Shown one piece after another: positions 17,654-27,000 of a stretch of 64,000 bases of DNA. The translations under genes and the position numbers were made by a program. Source of the stretch: Bacillus sp. NTK034 (lineage in GTDB: Bacteria; Bacillota; Bacilli; Bacillales; Cytobacillaceae); assembly GCF_017303275.1 (NCBI RefSeq), contig NZ_JAFKOJ010000010.1:114707-178706 (forward strand), given 5' to 3'. How positions within the stretch are numbered: position 1 is the first letter of the stretch; every line of letters begins with the position of its first letter. The notes below the pieces were generated by a model, which saw nothing but the letters and a program-made list of their open reading frames with translations, was not told where the DNA came from and did not search any database.

Positions 17654-17715
17654 AAAGAGGTGCTGACCCCAGCTGCGTAAAGCGTTAGTGAATGAGGGGG
17701 CAGGCACCTTTTTTT
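17654..17715 (+). terminator. Long hairpin with repeat-like GGCACCTTTT end
   Basis: AGGTGCTGACCCC pairs with GGGGGCAGGCACCT across a 25-nt loop, followed by a T-run. Similar GCACC-TTTTT hairpins recur at 35733-35756, suggesting a small dispersed repeat used as terminator. Confidence 0.65.
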
Positions 17716-17882
17716 AAATCCTATAAATACAAGATCCTTTTTAGGAAACATGTACTCGTGGTATTTAGATGTTTTTTTGCTATGCTAAAAGAACATATAA
17801 TTGATACCATTTTTTGATTGTTACCATCTCTAAAGTATGTGCCGAGAAGTAATCATTTCTTGTTTAACACCTGGCGCGATCT

Positions 17883-18842
17883 CTATTTATGTGACCAATT
17901 AGAAACAGGTGGTTCATTAAACCAATTTTTCCTTATTAATAACTTCAGCCCTTTCTCTGAGTACTTTTCAATCATCTTGATTAGTTCCTTTAAAGAATCT
18001 ATATGATCTTTTTTATAACTGGATACAATTGCAGTTTGCAGGTTGATTATACTGACTGGATTTAGGAACATTATTAGATTTGCCATTAATTTATCCGAAA
18101 AAGGGGATTCCTTTACTTTATTAACGTGAGCCTCTAGGCCAGTTGTAGTTGGAATTCCATTTTCTCTATAGATATCGGATAATGAGGCTGATTGATGAAA
18201 TGCTAACTTCTTCCCCTCTAGTATAAATTTCTTTGTGTCCATATCCTCTGCAACTTCAGAAAAACCGGTGCAAAGAGCAACTCCAACATTGTTACATTGA
18301 ACTGAACTGAACATATTTGCCAATTCTACTGCATTAAGAGGACGTTGCTGAGTTGATGCAACTTTGAATAGTTTCCCATCTCTTTCATCTGCTTTTTTGT
18401 AAGAGAAGGAATTATTTTGTAAAAGATCTTTATCTTTAAGTAACTTTAATAAAGAAAAATCTATTTGAATGACATTATTGAGTAGTTTTTGATAAAATTC
18501 TTTAACTTTATAATCTGTTAACTCAACATATTGAACAGTAAGCGCTCGCAATCCGTTACTCGCTATATGTTTTAAAATTTCTATAATTAATTGGTCAGAA
18601 AATAGCTTTGTTGTTGCACTATATAGATCATCGTCCTTGAAGAAAGGTGTATCTTTATATCCCTCCTCAGACAATAATTGAATAGATTCTTGTTCTTGAT
18701 ATGTAGAGATTTCGTATATTTCATTTAAAATATTTCTTAAATCAGTATCTTCAGCAGTCTTACTTAGATATTTTAATAATAAATTGATCATGTTTGAACT
18801 TGATTGTAAATACCATAGGAAACCTAATTCATTTACGTTCAT
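17883..18842 (-). CDS. DUF3231 family protein
   Basis: A 319-residue, mostly helical protein with two repeats of a CotF/ferritin-like four-helix unit (about 1-160 and 165-310). The N-terminal ELGFLWYLQSSSNMINLLLKYL is the family start and the end NWFNEPP resembles the family C-terminus. DUF3231 proteins occur in many paralogues in spore formers and are thought to be spore associated; a biochemical role is not known. Monocistronic. Confidence 0.83.
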   Translation of the reverse strand: MNVNELGFLWYLQSSSNMINLLLKYLSKTAEDTDLRNILNEIYEISTYQEQESIQLLSEEGYKDTPFFKDDDLYSATTKLFSDQLIIEILKHIASNGLRALTVQYVELTDYKVKEFYQKLLNNVIQIDFSLLKLLKDKDLLQNNSFSYKKADERDGKLFKVASTQQRPLNAVELANMFSSVQCNNVGVALCTGFSEVAEDMDTKKFILEGKKLAFHQSASLSDIYRENGIPTTTGLEAHVNKVKESPFSDKLMANLIMFLNPVSIINLQTAIVSSYKKDHIDSLKELIKMIEKYSEKGLKLLIRKNWFNEPPVSNWSHK

Positions 18843-19111
18843 GTTATACCCCCTAAAGATCCCATTTCTTTTTTTTAGTTTGTCATTTAAAATTCTTGAT
18901 TATTCACATAACAGTATTTCTTCTTATTTGCATATATAGTTTCCCTGTAAAGAACTGTCCTATATGAATCAAACTTATTTTTCTGGACGAGATCAAGTTC
19001 CAAGTACCTAGCCTGAATACTAGACTAATCTTAAAATGCGAACTTGAAGGATAATCGAATAAGGATAAAGAAATTATTTTATGTTAATATACTTGTAACA
19101 AAAATTTATAG

Positions 19112-19126
19112 GGAACTTAGAGTTCC
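19112..19126. promoter_or_regulatory. Palindrome upstream of the second TetR gene
   Basis: GGAACT-TAG-AGTTCC, perfect 6-bp arms with a 3-nt centre, 60 nt before the ATG. It is a candidate operator for autoregulation. Confidence 0.5.
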
Positions 19127-19185
19127 TCAGTATATTTGTGTGTCAGTGCACCTGTTACCACACGTATTTTGGAGGTAAGATTGAG

Positions 19186-19761
19186 ATGGCAAGGAAAAAG
19201 GAATTTGATGAAGGTGCCGCTCTGCATAAAGCAATGCGGCTATTCTGGGAACAAGGTTATGAGAAGACATCCATGCAGGAACTGGTCACACATATGGGGA
19301 TCCATAAAGGGAGCATGTATGATACTTTTGGCGATAAAAAATCCTTGTATGTCAAAACATTGAAAAGCTATAGTGAAATGTTAGAGCAGTTGGTTAAGAG
19401 TCGTATTGCTAACACCCGATCTGCCAAGGAAGCAATCCAAGTGCTGCTTGAAATGGCAATCCAGCAGCAAGACGAATTTCCCGATGGCTGCTTCCTCGTG
19501 AATACTGCGGTTGAGTTGTCAAATTATGATTCTGAGGCAATTGATCTGGTTCACCTGAGATGGGCCTATACAGAACAGTTAATACGAAACCTAATTGTTG
19601 AAGGCCAACAATCAGGAGAATTTTCCGAGACACTGAATGCGGAAAAGCTGTCTTACTATTTTAGTAATGCATTAATTGGACTTCGCGTTATGGTTAAGAC
19701 TGTATCGGACAGGGAAAAGTTACGGCAAATTATTGAAATGAATATGTCAGTATTAGAATAA
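19186..19761 (+). CDS. TetR/AcrR family regulator
   Basis: A 191-residue TetR protein with HTH at 8-50 (FDEGAALHKAMRLFWEQGYEKTSMQELVTHMGIHKGSMYDTFGDKKSLY) and a C-terminal helical domain containing a FPDGCFLVNTAVEL motif typical of the AefR/YxaF-like group. GGAGGT 9 nt upstream fixes ATG 19186. It converges on the epoxide hydrolase gene, which has its own double palindrome; whether this regulator binds there is inference, since the palindrome beside this gene is different. Confidence 0.88.
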   Translation: MARKKEFDEGAALHKAMRLFWEQGYEKTSMQELVTHMGIHKGSMYDTFGDKKSLYVKTLKSYSEMLEQLVKSRIANTRSAKEAIQVLLEMAIQQQDEFPDGCFLVNTAVELSNYDSEAIDLVHLRWAYTEQLIRNLIVEGQQSGEFSETLNAEKLSYYFSNALIGLRVMVKTVSDREKLRQIIEMNMSVLE

Positions 19762-19830
19762 AGTGAATCGTTCATCCATCTGTTCAACTATATGGAAATA
19801 AAAGCAAAATTAAAATTAATCAAGTAAAGA

Positions 19831-19867
19831 AAATGCAGCCCTATAAAGTTGGGCTGCATTTTTTTAT
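19831..19867 (+). terminator. Intrinsic terminator of the second TetR gene
   Basis: AAATGCAGCCC and GGGCTGCATTT arms with T-run. Confidence 0.85.
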
Positions 19868-20058
19868 AAAAAAGGCTTTGGTTCTTCGAATATGAAGAAC
19901 TTTAATCTATATTTAGCCCCCATGAACTTCAATCAAGCAAGCTTATTAAAACGCTCATTAATATCTTTGCTATTATCTCTCTCCCATAGGATTAAAATGA
20001 ATGTCCGATGTGGCGAGGGATAAAGGGTACCGTGTGAGCGAATTTTACATGCGTCCGA

Positions 20059-21282
20059 TTAGCGAAGCGACTTAAATGCCGTGCGGATCTCAGAAGTCAT
20101 GAACTCCGGTTGCTCCCAAGCTGCGAAGTGTCCGCCCTTAGGAAGTTTATTGTAGTGAATGAGATTCGGGTAGGCTTTTTCTGTCCAGCTCTTCGGTGCT
20201 TCATACATCTCATCCGGAAATACGCTTGCTGCAACCGGAAGCTTGACGCCTTTTGCGGCGAAAAATGAGACTCCGGCAACGGTGTTCTCCCAGTATAGAC
20301 GAGCCGCTGAAATCGCTGTGTTCGTCAACCAGAAGAGCGTGATGTTGTCGAGAACGTCGTCGCGTGTTAGGCCTTCCTTGAATCCAGCAAAAGATCTCGC
20401 GATCAAGGCATGACTCTTCCAGTCGTGGTCAATCATAAAGGCTGCCAAACCGATAGGCGAATCCGCAAGTCCGGTGAGTGTCTGAGGACGCGTTCCCATC
20501 TGGAAGGCATAGGCAAATTTATTTTCGCGAACTTGCTCGCACGCTTTCTTCTCTTCGTCCGAAAGACCGGCCGGCAGCGGATTGCCGGACCAGATCGCCG
20601 CGTCAACTTCTGGTGGAATGACCTCAGGCATGTTGGTATGAATGCCGATTAATCCTTTAGGTTCCTGGACGCCCATAAAGTTAACGACGATAGAGCCCCA
20701 GTCGCCGCCCTGTGCCACATATTTCGTATAGCCAAGGCGAGTCATTAGCTCGCTATAAGCACTTGCGATGCGTTTAGGATTCCAGCCGGTTGCCGTCGGT
20801 TTGCCCGAGAACCCGTAGCCAGGCATTGAGGGAATGACAACATGGAAGGCATCCGATTCGCTTCCGCCGTGTGCCGTCGGGTTAGTCAGCGGATCGATCA
20901 GCTTCATTTGTTCAATAATCGAACCCGGCCATCCGTGCGCAATGAGAATCGGCATCGCGTTCTCATGCTTCGAACGAACGTGAATAAAGTGAAAGTCCAA
21001 ACCGTCGATCTCTGTAATGAAATGAGGGTAGGAATTAATTCTCGATTCGATCTTGCGCCAGTCGTATTCACACGCCCAGTAACGAGCAAGTTCTTGAATT
21101 GTTTCAAGCTTTGTGCCTTGTGATTGATCAGCTACCGTTTCTTTCTCCGGCCATCTCGTTGCGATAATGCGGCGTTTCAGTTCGATGATTTCTTCTTCCG
21201 GAACATTTATATGAAACGGGCGAATGGCGTCCTTTTCTGTTGATAGTTCATTACTCAGCTGTTTGGTATTTGTTTGTGTCAT
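20059..21282 (-). CDS. Epoxide hydrolase (alpha/beta hydrolase with EHN domain)
   Basis: A 407-residue microsomal-type epoxide hydrolase. The N-terminal EHN domain (about 20-130) contains IRPFHINVPEEEIIELKRRI; the core has oxyanion motif HGWPGS (116-121), nucleophile Asp194 in QGGDWGS, lid residues around ARLYWEN, and catalytic His385 in KGGHFAAWEQPE. It converts epoxides to diols. The coding sequence is visibly more GC-rich than its neighbours, which suggests transfer from another lineage. AAAGGAG precedes the ATG. Its promoter is overlaid with two palindromes. Confidence 0.9.
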   Translation of the reverse strand: MTQTNTKQLSNELSTEKDAIRPFHINVPEEEIIELKRRIIATRWPEKETVADQSQGTKLETIQELARYWACEYDWRKIESRINSYPHFITEIDGLDFHFIHVRSKHENAMPILIAHGWPGSIIEQMKLIDPLTNPTAHGGSESDAFHVVIPSMPGYGFSGKPTATGWNPKRIASAYSELMTRLGYTKYVAQGGDWGSIVVNFMGVQEPKGLIGIHTNMPEVIPPEVDAAIWSGNPLPAGLSDEEKKACEQVRENKFAYAFQMGTRPQTLTGLADSPIGLAAFMIDHDWKSHALIARSFAGFKEGLTRDDVLDNITLFWLTNTAISAARLYWENTVAGVSFFAAKGVKLPVAASVFPDEMYEAPKSWTEKAYPNLIHYNKLPKGGHFAAWEQPEFMTSEIRTAFKSLR

Positions 21283-21390
21283 TTTATTTATCTCCTTTTT
21301 TTTGGATTTATGGATTTTTACGCTGCCGCTATTATTAAATGTTCTTATCGGCTTATTCTCGATATTTCTAAGATTCCTCCTTTCAAAACA

Positions 21391-21447
21391 AATCTAGCAC
21401 ATTCAAGAACGTTCGGTCAAGAATTTTCTTGAACGTTCGTTCTTGAA
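21391..21447 (-). promoter_or_regulatory. Promoter of the epoxide hydrolase gene with tandem TetR-like operators
   Basis: Minus-strand TTGACC (21420-21415), 18-nt spacer and TAGATT (21396-21391). Two boxes, CAAGAACGTTCGGTCAAG and CTTGAACGTTCGTTCTTG, share the GAACGTTCG core and together form a large near-palindrome at 21402-21447. This is typical of strong repression by a TetR-type protein. Confidence 0.7.
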
Positions 21448-21459
21448 TTTTCCGAACCG

Positions 21460-21648
21460 GTGCAGCTCAAAAAAATTGCCGGCAATGCTGCAAATCATTC
21501 AAGTGGTGAACTAATACTTATAGGTTTCCAAAGTAGGTTGGAATCAGGATTTGGCCGTACTATGTTGCAGGTCCCAGTTTTAGATGACTCAATTCTTGAA
21601 AAATGGATAAGTCAAGAAAGGTTTGTAAAGTCTCTAAATACATATTAG
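21460..21648 (+). other. Unidentified frame, possibly a gene remnant
   Basis: A 62-codon frame from GTG with protein-like composition (GELILIGFQSRLESGFGR, then VPVLDDSILEKWI). It has no ribosome site and starts immediately after the operator region. It looks like the C-terminal end of a lost gene, but no family was recognised. Confidence 0.25.
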
Positions 21649-21701
21649 TAAAATGAATGGTAAACAATAGAGGCAATATGGGTTAAAAGGAGGGAAGGTG
21701 A

Positions 21702-23147
21702 ATGAGGCGTTTTCGGTCAATTGTAAAAAGTGAAAAAACAATTTCAGAAGCAACATATGAAAAGACACTTAAAGAATTAGGGAATTGTTTTGACCTTGTT
21801 CATCGTTCATTTAACCAAAATGAAATTCACATAATTTATTTAAATTCATTAGTAGATTCCAACACATTAGAGTGGGAAATACTTTCACCATTAAGAGAAA
21901 TGTCATTCAATAATTTAGAAAAATCTTTTCAACAATCACTGTTTAAACGTGAAAAAAATCAAGAAAATGTGATAAATGGGATATTAGATGGCAATGTGTC
22001 TTTGTTCGCTGGAGGGGATACTTATTTAATAAATGTATCCGGATTCGAGGAACGTTCCATTTCACAATCTGAAACAGAAACTGTAATTAATGGGCCTCAC
22101 GATTCATTTAATGAGACATTAAAAACGAACGTTTCGTTGATTAGAAGAAGAGTTAGAAGTTCTAGGTTAAAAATGATTGAGTTATCTGTTGGGGAAATTT
22201 CAAAAACAAAAGTCCTCTTAGTCTATATTGAGGATATTGCAAACATGGAAATTGTGAATCATCTAAAAGAAAGGATTCAATCAGTTAAAATTGATTCCCT
22301 GACGGACTCCAATATTTTAATTCAAATAATTGATGATCATCAATTTTCTCCATTTCCTCAATTTTATACCACTGAAAGGCCGGATATAGCTGTGACAAAA
22401 CTATATGCTGGAAAGATAATCGGACTTGTCGATGATAGTCCGAACATTTTTTGTACCCCTTCTAATTTCTTTGATTTTTTTGAGTCACCAGATGACTATA
22501 ATCAGCGTTGGATTATAGGAACAGGGGTTAGAATTCTGCGATATATAGCATTATTTATTACCTTAATACTCACAGCTTTTTATGTTTCTATAAATACATA
22601 TCATTACGAAATGATTCCACAATCCCTGCTTCAGAGTATTATGCAGTCCAGGAGTAGAGTACCTTTTCCCCCAATCGTTGAAGCTATATTTTTAGAAATA
22701 GTCATTGAACTGCTAAGGGAGGCGGGTGCGAGACTGCCTACAAAAATTGGTCAGACAATTGGAATTGTAGGCGGTATTGTGATTGGCCAAGCTGCTGTTG
22801 AAGCTGGGATTACCAGTAACATTTTAATAATTGTCGTAGCAGTATCGGCCATTGCTTCATTCATAGTCCCTAGTTATATTATGGGTTCGTCCATTAGAAT
22901 CGTTCGGTTCCTCTTTATTTTAATGGCAGGATTTGTAGGGAATGTCGGTATTTTTTTCGTGTTAGGGTTATTAACCATTCATTTAACAGGGTTAACAAAT
23001 TTATCTTCACCTTACTTTATGCCCATTTCTCCGACCTTTTTCAAAGACTGGACAGATAGTATTGTGAGAGGGCCTTTTTTAAAAATAAGGAAGGGGCAGC
23101 CAGCACAATCTTTGATGCATAACGATAGTGAAAAAGAGAGGAATTAG
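21702..23147 (+). CDS. Spore germination receptor A subunit (GerA family)
   Basis: A 481-residue GerA protein with the signature SRSRVPFPPIVEAIFLEIVIELLREAGARLP and a QTIGIVGGIVIGQAAVEAG segment, plus C-terminal membrane helices. AGGAGGG precedes the ATG. First gene of an A-B-C operon. Sequence is clearly diverged from the GerA at 9353, so it is an older paralogue with probably a different germinant. Confidence 0.92.
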   Translation: MRRFRSIVKSEKTISEATYEKTLKELGNCFDLVHRSFNQNEIHIIYLNSLVDSNTLEWEILSPLREMSFNNLEKSFQQSLFKREKNQENVINGILDGNVSLFAGGDTYLINVSGFEERSISQSETETVINGPHDSFNETLKTNVSLIRRRVRSSRLKMIELSVGEISKTKVLLVYIEDIANMEIVNHLKERIQSVKIDSLTDSNILIQIIDDHQFSPFPQFYTTERPDIAVTKLYAGKIIGLVDDSPNIFCTPSNFFDFFESPDDYNQRWIIGTGVRILRYIALFITLILTAFYVSINTYHYEMIPQSLLQSIMQSRSRVPFPPIVEAIFLEIVIELLREAGARLPTKIGQTIGIVGGIVIGQAAVEAGITSNILIIVVAVSAIASFIVPSYIMGSSIRIVRFLFILMAGFVGNVGIFFVLGLLTIHLTGLTNLSSPYFMPISPTFFKDWTDSIVRGPFLKIRKGQPAQSLMHNDSEKERN

Positions 23148-23157
23148 AGGTGATACT

Positions 23158-24252
23158 ATGAAGGAACGGTTCCATCCATTTCAATTATCTATATTCATCC
23201 ATATGGCTCAAAATGGTCTCGTTTTGTATAGTTTACCTCGATTAACTGCCGAATATTTGGGAACAAATGGATGGATTAGTATTTTTTTCATTTTCGTATT
23301 AGTTAATATAAATATTGTGCTGATTGCGATAATTTATAAGCTGGGTAAGGGTAGGTCAATTTTTGAAATCATTGAAGCGACGGTTCCCAAATGGGTAATG
23401 GTGCCCATCTATTTATTTATTATCGGTGTTTGGATAGGAATGGCGAGCATGGTGATGAAGTCATATATCTTTATTTATAAAATGATTTTTTTTCCGGCTC
23501 TGCCCATATCGCTTTTTATTATTTTATTTACTTTGCTCAGTTTTCAATTATTAAGAGGTGGGATCTACAAGATTTCGAAAGCAATTTTCGTTTTATTCGG
23601 CTTCGTAATTCCAATGATATTTTTACTTTTTTATCTTATTCCAGAATTTGAATTTGCACGTTTTACTACTTTCTTTTTTAAAGGAGAAACAGATTTTTTA
23701 AAGGGGGCATTTTATGTTTATTCAGCCTTTTTAGGTATTGAAGTTTCTATTCTTTTTTTCCCTATGGCAGAAAAAAAGTGGACTAAGGCTCTTTTTTTAG
23801 GAAACTTTTTCTCCATGGCAACCTATGCCATTGTGCTCTTCATGAGCTATGGTTTTTTTAGCTTCGATCAAATATTAAATGACATGTACCCGGTTATGAC
23901 CTTATTTGAATATACAGAAGTTCAGTTCCTTTCGCGAGCCGAGAACCTCTGCTTTTCCGTTTATGCTTTCAAAGTATTAGCAATAATTGTAATCTATTTC
24001 TGGGGTGCCCAGCAAATTCTTGGTAATATTACTCAAAGAATTAAGCCTAATTTTTGGATAATACCAATACTGGCAAGTGGTTTTCTCCTTGCATTGGTTC
24101 CAGATTCCCTGGTGGATGTCGAAGAGTGGTTAAATTGGCTGAGTTATTGTGCAATTGGGATAGCATGGGCATTACCGATCCTTGTGTTATGCATCCTTTG
24201 TATTCAAAGTCTTAAAAACCGGATTAACAGGGAGGCAGGTCATGCAAAATAA
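23158..24252 (+). CDS. Spore germination receptor B subunit (GerB family permease)
   Basis: A 364-residue permease with ten hydrophobic segments; the N-terminus reads FHPFQLSIFIHMAQNGLVLYSLPRL. An in-frame ATG at 23128 lies inside the A gene; GAGGTGA before 23158 supports the later start. It overlaps the C gene by 11 nt. Confidence 0.9.
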   Translation: MKERFHPFQLSIFIHMAQNGLVLYSLPRLTAEYLGTNGWISIFFIFVLVNINIVLIAIIYKLGKGRSIFEIIEATVPKWVMVPIYLFIIGVWIGMASMVMKSYIFIYKMIFFPALPISLFIILFTLLSFQLLRGGIYKISKAIFVLFGFVIPMIFLLFYLIPEFEFARFTTFFFKGETDFLKGAFYVYSAFLGIEVSILFFPMAEKKWTKALFLGNFFSMATYAIVLFMSYGFFSFDQILNDMYPVMTLFEYTEVQFLSRAENLCFSVYAFKVLAIIVIYFWGAQQILGNITQRIKPNFWIIPILASGFLLALVPDSLVDVEEWLNWLSYCAIGIAWALPILVLCILCIQSLKNRINREAGHAK

Positions 24253-25339
24253 AATGACTGTTTTGATTGCAGTATGTTGTTTGTTTTTAACAAGTTGCAG
24301 AGGAAGTAATATTATTGAAGAATTGGCAATTCTCGGAGCTGTTTCTTATGATATGTCGGGAAGTAAAGAAAATCCGATAAAAACAACAGTCCATTTTCCC
24401 ACTGTTACTAAAGATGGAATGTTTGAAACTACAATTCTAACTGCTAATGGAAAATCATCTCATGATACTTTTCTCAAATTACAAAATTTAACCAATTTAA
24501 AAATAGTGGGTGGGCAAAGCACAATTCTCTTCGGAGAGGAATTGGCGAAAAATGGACTTATAAATGTTGTTAAGACGTTTACAAGGGATCCTGAAGTCTC
24601 AACTCGCGTTAAATTTGCAATCGTTGAGGGAAAAGCTGAAGATCTTCTAAAAAAAAAGATGCCCTCTGTTACTGATAATGCTGAATACCTTTATACGCTC
24701 ATTGATAAATTAGGCGCTCAAAATAAAGTTTTAAATACGAATAAATATCGTTATTTGAGAGATTATTACGACGATGGTATCGATCCGGTTTTACCGGTTT
24801 TTTCAAATGAAGGCGAGAACATTGAATTTAAGGGCTTGGGTACTTTTAAAGGAGATCAATATGTTACACTGCTAAATTTAAACGAAACACAGATTCTAAA
24901 TTTATTAAGCGGAAATATCAAAGACGGCAAATTAATGATAAGTATTAATAAAGAAGAGTCAGAAGAAAATTATCAGCTTTTTTTAAGCAGCATCAATTCT
25001 GATAATGAAAAAAAAGTGAATACAGGAGATATGTCGGTCGAAGTAAACCTTGATTTAAAAGGAAGTGTCCTTGAATACACAGGTACAATGGATATAAGTG
25101 AAGAAAAGTATCAAAAAAAACTGGAAAAACAGGTTGAGCAATATTTAATAACCAATTCAAAAAAGCTGTTAACCAAATTAAAAGAATATCAAACAGATCC
25201 AATCGGAATGGGCACGCTCGTTCGTAATAGTGTATCGTATGAAAGATGGAACAAGATGAATTGGGAGGAAATTTACCCAAATTTAGATGTTAAGGTTAAA
25301 GTAAAAGTAAATCTGATTAATACAGGAAAATCAAAATGA
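24242..25339 (+). CDS. Spore germination lipoprotein (Ger(x)C family)
   Basis: A 365-residue lipoprotein with lipobox LFLTSC shortly after the start. GGGAGG precedes ATG 24242; longer frames run into the B gene. GerC-type landmarks include TRDPEVSTRVKFAIVEGKAEDLL and the C-terminal EEIYPNLDVKVKVKVNLINTG. Last gene of the operon. No clear terminator was seen in the following 295 nt. Confidence 0.9.
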   Translation: MQNKMTVLIAVCCLFLTSCRGSNIIEELAILGAVSYDMSGSKENPIKTTVHFPTVTKDGMFETTILTANGKSSHDTFLKLQNLTNLKIVGGQSTILFGEELAKNGLINVVKTFTRDPEVSTRVKFAIVEGKAEDLLKKKMPSVTDNAEYLYTLIDKLGAQNKVLNTNKYRYLRDYYDDGIDPVLPVFSNEGENIEFKGLGTFKGDQYVTLLNLNETQILNLLSGNIKDGKLMISINKEESEENYQLFLSSINSDNEKKVNTGDMSVEVNLDLKGSVLEYTGTMDISEEKYQKKLEKQVEQYLITNSKKLLTKLKEYQTDPIGMGTLVRNSVSYERWNKMNWEEIYPNLDVKVKVKVNLINTGKSK

Positions 25340-25634
25340 ATTAAGGAATGCCAGGTTGTGAAGACATTCTATTTAGTTATGATACATGACTTTTCATTAA
25401 TAAACCTTTCTTTACTTTTTCATTATTGTTATTCCAGTATTCATTATTAAGCGGCGCGACTGTAGGGTAATTATGTATCATTAATTACTACAAAGTTGTG
25501 CATTTTTGATGAAAGGGGAACTCTTAACTAGAATTTCCCTTCCATCCATAAATAAAGAAGATTCTAACTGGGCAACTTAATTATTTTAAACTCAAAATCT
25601 GGACGATGTGTTCTTCAGAGTTCGATTTTTTTAT

Positions 25635-26474
25635 TTATTGAATGAATTCAGTTAACCTCCTATAAGAAAGAACATCGCCATTAGTCATTTGATGAAAGGT
25701 CTGGCGGTTTACAATCTCTTCACTGATAGTCCTTAAGTATGTTAGGGTGGCTCTGAATGGGACGGATCCACAGCTAAGCCTCTCAATTCCGATCTCAGAT
25801 AACTCCGATAAAGAAGGCATCTCAGCGTCAACCAATAAGTTGATCGGACAAGAAATTTCCTCTCTAATCTTCTTAATAATTTTCCTATCAGTTAAGCCAG
25901 GAATGAAAATGCAATCTGCCCCTGCATCCTGATACGCTTTTGCCCGCTTTACAGCTTCCTGTAAACGAGTTGAAGAATCCCCAATATTTAACCAATATAG
26001 ATCTGTTCGTGCATTGATCAATAACGGTATATTTCTGGATTCCGAAAATCCTTTGATCGCTGCTATTTTTTCCTTTTGAGATGAAATATCAAATATAGAC
26101 CTGTTAGAATCACCTGTACCGTCCTCCAGATTTATCCCGATAGCTCCAGCAGCAGTTACTGCTTTTACGGTCTCTAAAACCTCTTCAACTGTCCGTCCAT
26201 AACCTGCCTCAATGTCTGCGCTCACAGGGACATTTACTGATTTGGCGATGTTTTCAATCGTTTCAACCATTTTGCCAAGCGGTATACTTTGTCCATCCAA
26301 ATACCCCAAAGAAGCAGCAATGCCGGCACTAGTTGTTCCGATTGCTTTAAAGCCGCATTCTTCAAACATTTTTGCACTGATTACATCCCATGAGTTTGGC
26401 AGAACAAAGGTGGATGATTGCTGGTGTAAGCGGTGAAAGGTTTCTGCTTTTAATGATTGTTCTTTGCTATTCAT
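25635..26474 (-). CDS. Isocitrate lyase/PEP phosphonomutase family protein
   Basis: A 279-residue TIM-barrel enzyme of the PEP mutase/isocitrate lyase superfamily. Visible motifs are LPNSWDVISAKMFEECGFKAIGTTSAG, ADIEAGYG (metal binding) and NLEDGTGD. The KKCGH motif of true isocitrate lyase is absent, so it is not a glyoxylate-shunt enzyme; candidates are 2-methylisocitrate or dimethylmalate lyase-like or a phosphonate C-P enzyme. It stands alone. Confidence 0.85.
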   Translation of the reverse strand: MNSKEQSLKAETFHRLHQQSSTFVLPNSWDVISAKMFEECGFKAIGTTSAGIAASLGYLDGQSIPLGKMVETIENIAKSVNVPVSADIEAGYGRTVEEVLETVKAVTAAGAIGINLEDGTGDSNRSIFDISSQKEKIAAIKGFSESRNIPLLINARTDLYWLNIGDSSTRLQEAVKRAKAYQDAGADCIFIPGLTDRKIIKKIREEISCPINLLVDAEMPSLSELSEIGIERLSCGSVPFRATLTYLRTISEEIVNRQTFHQMTNGDVLSYRRLTEFIQ

Positions 26475-27000
26475 AAAATTAAGCTCCTATTCTTCATTTG
26501 GATTAAGTTTCTTTTTGCTTCATTTCTATTATAAGAGCTAAATAATTCGATTTTCATCGAAATATGGAATGCATATTGTTTTCTCAAATGAAGTTACAGG
26601 GGATGCCCTCTTAATGATGATCGGAGGGTTCGAAATCCAGGATGGAGCCTTTACAGGATCGGGGTTCATCGAATCCATCGAATTCTTGAGATATTATCTT
26701 TCAGAGCTTGCGATGACGAAGAGGAGAGGGCTGTTTAGTAAGAGACCTTCCCATTTGAAGGTTTTTTATCTTTTTACCACAATTTTTTTCCCTAATAATG
26801 ATTCCCTCAGGCTTTTCTTGAATCGAATCATGCTATACAGATTTGTAATAGAGTTATCTATTTAGGAATTGAACTTCTTTTTTATCTAATTCTTCCTCAT
26901 TTGCACTGAACCTCGCACTTCCTATTGAATAATATATGGGCAGATAGTGTGTGCGCATTTAATTCCTCAATGGAAATTTATTCTTTGGGAAGTGAAGATC
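26475..27000. other. Intergenic region without a credible gene
   Basis: A 98-codon frame (26569-26865) is open but has no ribosome site or family resemblance. A small hairpin ACCTTC-N7-GAAGGT followed by TTTTTT lies near 26745-26770, possibly the terminator of a lost gene. Confidence 0.4.

Noticed and set aside
17818..18006. 62-codon plus-strand frame at the end of the DUF3231 gene
   Set aside because: Mostly antisense to the DUF3231 C-terminus and has no start signals.
26569..26865. 98-codon frame between the PEP mutase-like and LysM genes
   Set aside because: No ribosome site, no family resemblance, and a small terminator-like hairpin inside it.
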